A stretch of DNA of 64,000 nucleotides, from positions 19,692,501 through 19,756,500 of the forward strand of contig CM072891.1 in the NCBI GenBank assembly GCA_037013685.1. Reading direction: 5' to 3'. Below, piece by piece: positions 60,396-64,000 of this stretch (position 1 is its first letter; the number at the start of each line of letters is the position of its first letter). The notes under the pieces are model-generated. The model was not told the DNA's origin. It saw only the letters and a list, made by a program, of their open reading frames with translations, and did no database searches. The DNA is from Acridotheres tristis (lineage: Eukaryota; Chordata; Aves; Passeriformes; Sturnidae). The position numbers were made by a program, and so were the translations under genes.

Positions 60396-63300
60396 CTGTG
60401 GAGAAAACAGGGACATTGAGCTTGGAGCAGCAAGGACAAGATCATCAGTACCTGGCACCCCGAGGCCCAGGCTGGGGACAAAGTGGTGATAACCCTGCAG
60501 CCCTGGAGCCTCCAGGAGCAACAAGCCACCAGGCACCACTGACCAGTGCACATACATTGTGATGGCTGTGACAGGCACACGGAGAAAGGAATGGAGAACC
60601 ATCAGCTCTGATGTTTCCCTGTCACAGCTAGGTATTAATGCACGTGTGAGGCATCCCACACCCTCTCCAATGAAGTTGGCTCTTCTCAACTTTAGCTGAA
60701 CAGCAGGAAGAGACAGTCCTTTTCTTGGCTCCCTCCTATTCTGAGGACAGGGCCACCTTTTGATAGCAAAATTCATCAGAATGACGACAACCAAGCCCAC
60801 TGAGATGCAAAGCTCCTGGGGTCTGGGAGGTCAGCCCAAACCTTCTGCTCTGGCTACACAAACACATCATGATTTCTGAGAGACAGCCCCTCTGCCCAGC
60901 CCTGCCAAGCCAATGACATCTGCTACATCATACTGGTATAATGGTACTTGCAGGCCACTGCTCTTCTTCATGCTATGACCTTGCTGAATGTGATAGCAAG
61001 CAGTGTCCAGTTTAGTGCACCAAGCTGCTGGGTAGTCACACTCAGCTTGAGCATCTTGAAGCCCAGTGTTGAAAGAAAACCCCCAGCTGAGGCTGCAGTA
61101 GCTGGCAGCCAGAGCTACTGTCACAGTGTCTGTCATGGTCAAAAGCCTGAGAGCCTGTCCTGAAAGTTTGAGCAGGGCTGCAAGCCTTGCCCTGCTTGCA
61201 CAGTGGGCAGCAAGGGGAGCTGGAAAACCCCCGGTGCTGTTGCATGTCCTGCACAGTTCCATAAGACCACTGGTGATCCTGATTTGCTCTCACTTGCTGA
61301 TCCCGTACGCCAGGGTACAGCCAGGTCTGGCTAGCAGTGGCCTAATTTCACTCCCCTCCAGCGGAGGACAGCTGGGTGGCAGCTTCATGCAATGGAGAGG
61401 AGATTGAGTCATATCTGCCTCAAGTGTCCCTTGAGGTTTTCCCGGTTATGTGAATGAGCAGATGCAGCTTGACATCAGCCAAAGGGCAGAGCAGACTTGG
61501 GGGCTTGACCGCCTTTGACTGTCAAAGGGAGCAGGATGCTCCCACAAGATCCTTTTGAAAGCCCAAGTCTCTAGACTGAGCACCATGAGAATCCCTGGCC
61601 CATCTCCACAGCTAAACAAGACTTTTTAATGAGCCAGTCCCTCTCCCCTTTGGAAGCAAGGCAACCTTGGCATATTCTCAATTTACCTTTTCCAGCATTT
61701 TGGCAACATTTCTGCTGATCCTCCTGGAGCACCCTTCTGGCTGCTGATGTGGCACCCACGCTCCAGAGAGGCATGACTGGTGCTGCAGACAACCCATCTG
61801 ACATCTTTGTGAGATGAAGGTGATGGAGAAGCCAAAGCAGTGCACAAAATCATGCTCACACCACTTGGGAACATCCAAGGTCCTCCACCACACTCCACCT
61901 CAGCACCTCCCGGTGTCAGTGCCCACTGGCCTAAGGGGATGGTGTTCTCCAAGAAACCTCTTTCCTCCTCACTCTTATGTTTTCCTGTCCGGCAGCTAAC
62001 ACATCTCCCAGCTTCAAAACCCAGTCAAGACAGGAGGGGTAGAGTTAAAGCACCTTATCTTTTCCAGTACTTCCTTTTCTCTGGCTCCCTCCAAAATGAC
62101 ATCACCTCTCAACTGGGATATTAAATCAGAGCAAAAGCAGGAGGGCCAGCACAGGTGCAGCATAGCTCTGGTTACTGCTCATCCCTGCACTGTGTCCCCG
62201 TTGCCAAGGACTGTCCATCACTAGCCAGAGCTCTGCACGGACACATGCGACCTCCCTGCTTTGTCTCGTGCTGATGCCTAGGGGATGCTGGGGCAGAAAC
62301 CCCCTGGGAAGTGTTTCCTTCAGCTGTCCCTAGAGAAGCCTGCAGCATTTGAGTTTGAGTGGGGCACACATCTGACCCTGGGCTGGTGTGAAACAACACG
62401 GGAATTTTTGTGAAGGAACACGGCGCATTTTTAGGGAGCAGGGTGCACACAAATGCAGCCTCAGGGATCAGTGCCTGCTCTGGTCCATAGGTGGCCAGCC
62501 TCTCGCACTCACTCACATCCATCAGGAGCTGCCCAGGGCAGTGGATGGGTTTGTATGACTCTTCAAGGTGATCTCATAGTTCAAGCAGGTATGGGCATGC
62601 TGCTCTCTCCCCGTTGCCCGCCCCCAGCACACTCAGCTGGCAGCAGATCCTCTGCCAGCCCTGCCTGGGGAAGTCCAGGCAGGAGCTGAGGAGGGCCGTG
62701 AAGCAGGCAGGGATGTTTGTTGAGTGGCAGCAGCACCCTCAGCTGCAGTGCCTACCAGGGCAGGCGGCCACAACTGGAGGATGCTGGCACCTGAAATGAT
62801 GTCCATAGCTCACCTCATTTGTCCTAAGCAAAGCCTCAGCTCTGTGTCTGGGAGTCCAGGCATGCTCCCAACCCACCTGTCCTCATCTCCCCCATACTTG
62901 CAGCTGCTGAGGGCAGCCTGGGCTTGGGGGAAACCCTAGAGATGGGGCCGGGTACTTGACACCATCCCAACATGGAAGCGGCGCTCACCCCACCCTGCAG
63001 CGGCTGCTCCAGCATGCCTTTCATTTTTAGAAAGCGAAGCAGCTCTTTAAACAATCCCAAAGGCAGTGAGTGTCCCTGGCTGGGCTCCAACTGATACCTG
63101 GGCTTTCCTCCCCTCTATGCCCCAGGCCACGAATCCCAGATTTTGCTGGGAGAGAGCAGCAGAGCCCAGTGATGTGAGGAGCCAGGGTAGCTGCAGTTCT
63201 AGCCTTTCCTCTTTTATTCGCAGTGCTGGTGCTAGGAGCACCATTTCTCTTGGCACGTGTGGAATTTAGCTCAGGAAGGATTTGTATTTGTCATGGAGTG

Positions 63301-64000
63301 GGTGTTCGGGGATCTCTGGTTTCTTCTGGATGCTCCCCTACACTGGTGAGGGCTTGCTGGGGAGGAGGGTTCTTGTGTCACAGCCTAGTGAGCTGCTCAG
63401 GGCTCCAATAGGAAGGGTTCTCAAAACCATTCTCTGGAAAAAAGTGTCTGCCTGCCTACTGTAATTACCTGAGGCAGAAATGGTGCCCAGAAAGAGAAGT
63501 GGGAGCTGAAAGGGAAGGGAACCAGAACAAAAGTGGGGATGCTTTCACTGCAGCTGCTGAAAATGGAGGAAAGAGGAGCCAAGAACCAGCATCAGGCAGG
63601 TTCTAGGAGGCCTAGGAAGTGAAAATCACCCTCCTGGAAGTGAAAATCACACGGAGGCAAAGGGTGTTGCATCAGCTTAGTGCCAGAATAGTGCAACAAC
63701 AGACACCTCTTATCTTCCCCGAGGCTTCACTCACATAGTGCTGACCACCTTTCCACCTCCTGCTGTGCCCTGCAGAGACCTCTGTGGGCCAGCCCCCAGC
63801 CCTGCTCTGCATGACCCGTCTGTCAAACAGCGGACAGAGGAAAACACCGCAACTTCTCCCCATCCCCATCTTTGCCAGGCCCTCCCCTCTGTGCATTTTC
63901 CAGCTGAACATCTATGATAACCTCCCAGTGAAACTGGATTTATTTTGAGAACAGATGCTGCAAAAGGAAGGCAAACAGCCCTGGGAATCCTCCTCAAGTC
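60396..64000 (-). other. DUSP8: DUSP8 intron 3 (partial, runs off the right edge)
   Basis: I searched this 3.6 kb on the minus strand for the exons encoding the rhodanese-like domain (expected neighbourhood VVVYDQST and VIDSRSF) and did not find them, so intron 3 is at least 3.6 kb. The content is unique-looking GC-moderate sequence plus a duplicated ETS-IRF word near 63.6 kb. The open frames present show no recognisable domain. Confidence 0.75.
63615..63650 (+). promoter_or_regulatory. Duplicated ETS-IRF composite element (EICE-like), 21 bp apart
   Basis: GGAAGTGAAAATCAC occurs at 63615-63629 and again at 63636-63650. Each contains GGAAGTGAAA, which fits the ETS-IRF composite consensus GGAANNGAAA bound by PU.1/SPIB with IRF4/IRF8. 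It lies in a DUSP8 intron. Binding is inferred from motif only. Confidence 0.5.

Noticed and set aside
1..64000. A novel multi-gene system, mobile island, CRISPR array or tRNA cluster
   Set aside because: The window is ordinary amniote genic and intergenic DNA. No repeat-spacer array, transposase, integrase or clustered unknown genes were seen.

Overview
The window is vertebrate nuclear DNA, most likely from a bird. The reasons are a clear 3' fragment of a CR1 LINE (279-786), a second short CR1 tail (28855-28912), very few other transposons, compact 0.2-1.1 kb introns in the coding part of one gene, and spliced exons of two vertebrate genes that are syntenic neighbours on human 11p15.5. A turtle or crocodilian cannot be excluded from sequence alone. 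There are no bacterial operons, phage, CRISPR arrays or tRNA/rRNA genes.

Layout, left to right. Both genes run on the minus strand. Positions 1-33679 are AT-rich DNA that I read as the first part of a very long intron 1 of MOB2. No MOB2 exon 2 or later exon could be found in it, and it holds only CR1 pieces, simple repeats, small tandem duplications and one striking 26-bp hairpin (11942-12000). Positions 33245-34120 are a CpG island holding the MOB2 promoter and its 17-nt first coding piece (33680-33696, MDWLMG). A 21-bp minisatellite of ten units lies just inside the intron (33334-33543). Upstream are a ZNF143/SBS-like site, ETS sites and a C14G8 tract. Positions 34121 to about 51575 are an intergenic spacer with no recognisable gene. 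It carries three MIR-like ancient SINE remnants, a pair of perfect MEF2 sites and an E-box triplet.

Positions 51575 to 64000 belong to DUSP8. A long 3' UTR has candidate poly(A) signals at 53094 and 51595, an AU-rich element, and two back-to-back G-quadruplex motifs directly after the stop. Four coding exons (57178-58267, 58647-58770, 58948-59107, 60229-60395) join in frame to 512 codons carrying the complete dual-specificity phosphatase domain and the C-terminal tail. The upstream exons with the rhodanese-like MAPK-binding domain lie beyond 64000.

DUSP8 is a JNK/p38-directed MAP-kinase phosphatase. MOB2 is a regulator of NDR (STK38) kinases. They are neighbours by conserved synteny; the window gives no evidence that they form a joint system. 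I found no new multi-gene system here. The observations worth checking are structural and regulatory: the perfect hairpin, tandem 3'-UTR G-quadruplexes, a G-quadruplex-prone intronic array, a mirror-ordered minisatellite, composite ETS-IRF and MEF2 sites, and a short repeat shared between 16.5 and 45.2 kb.
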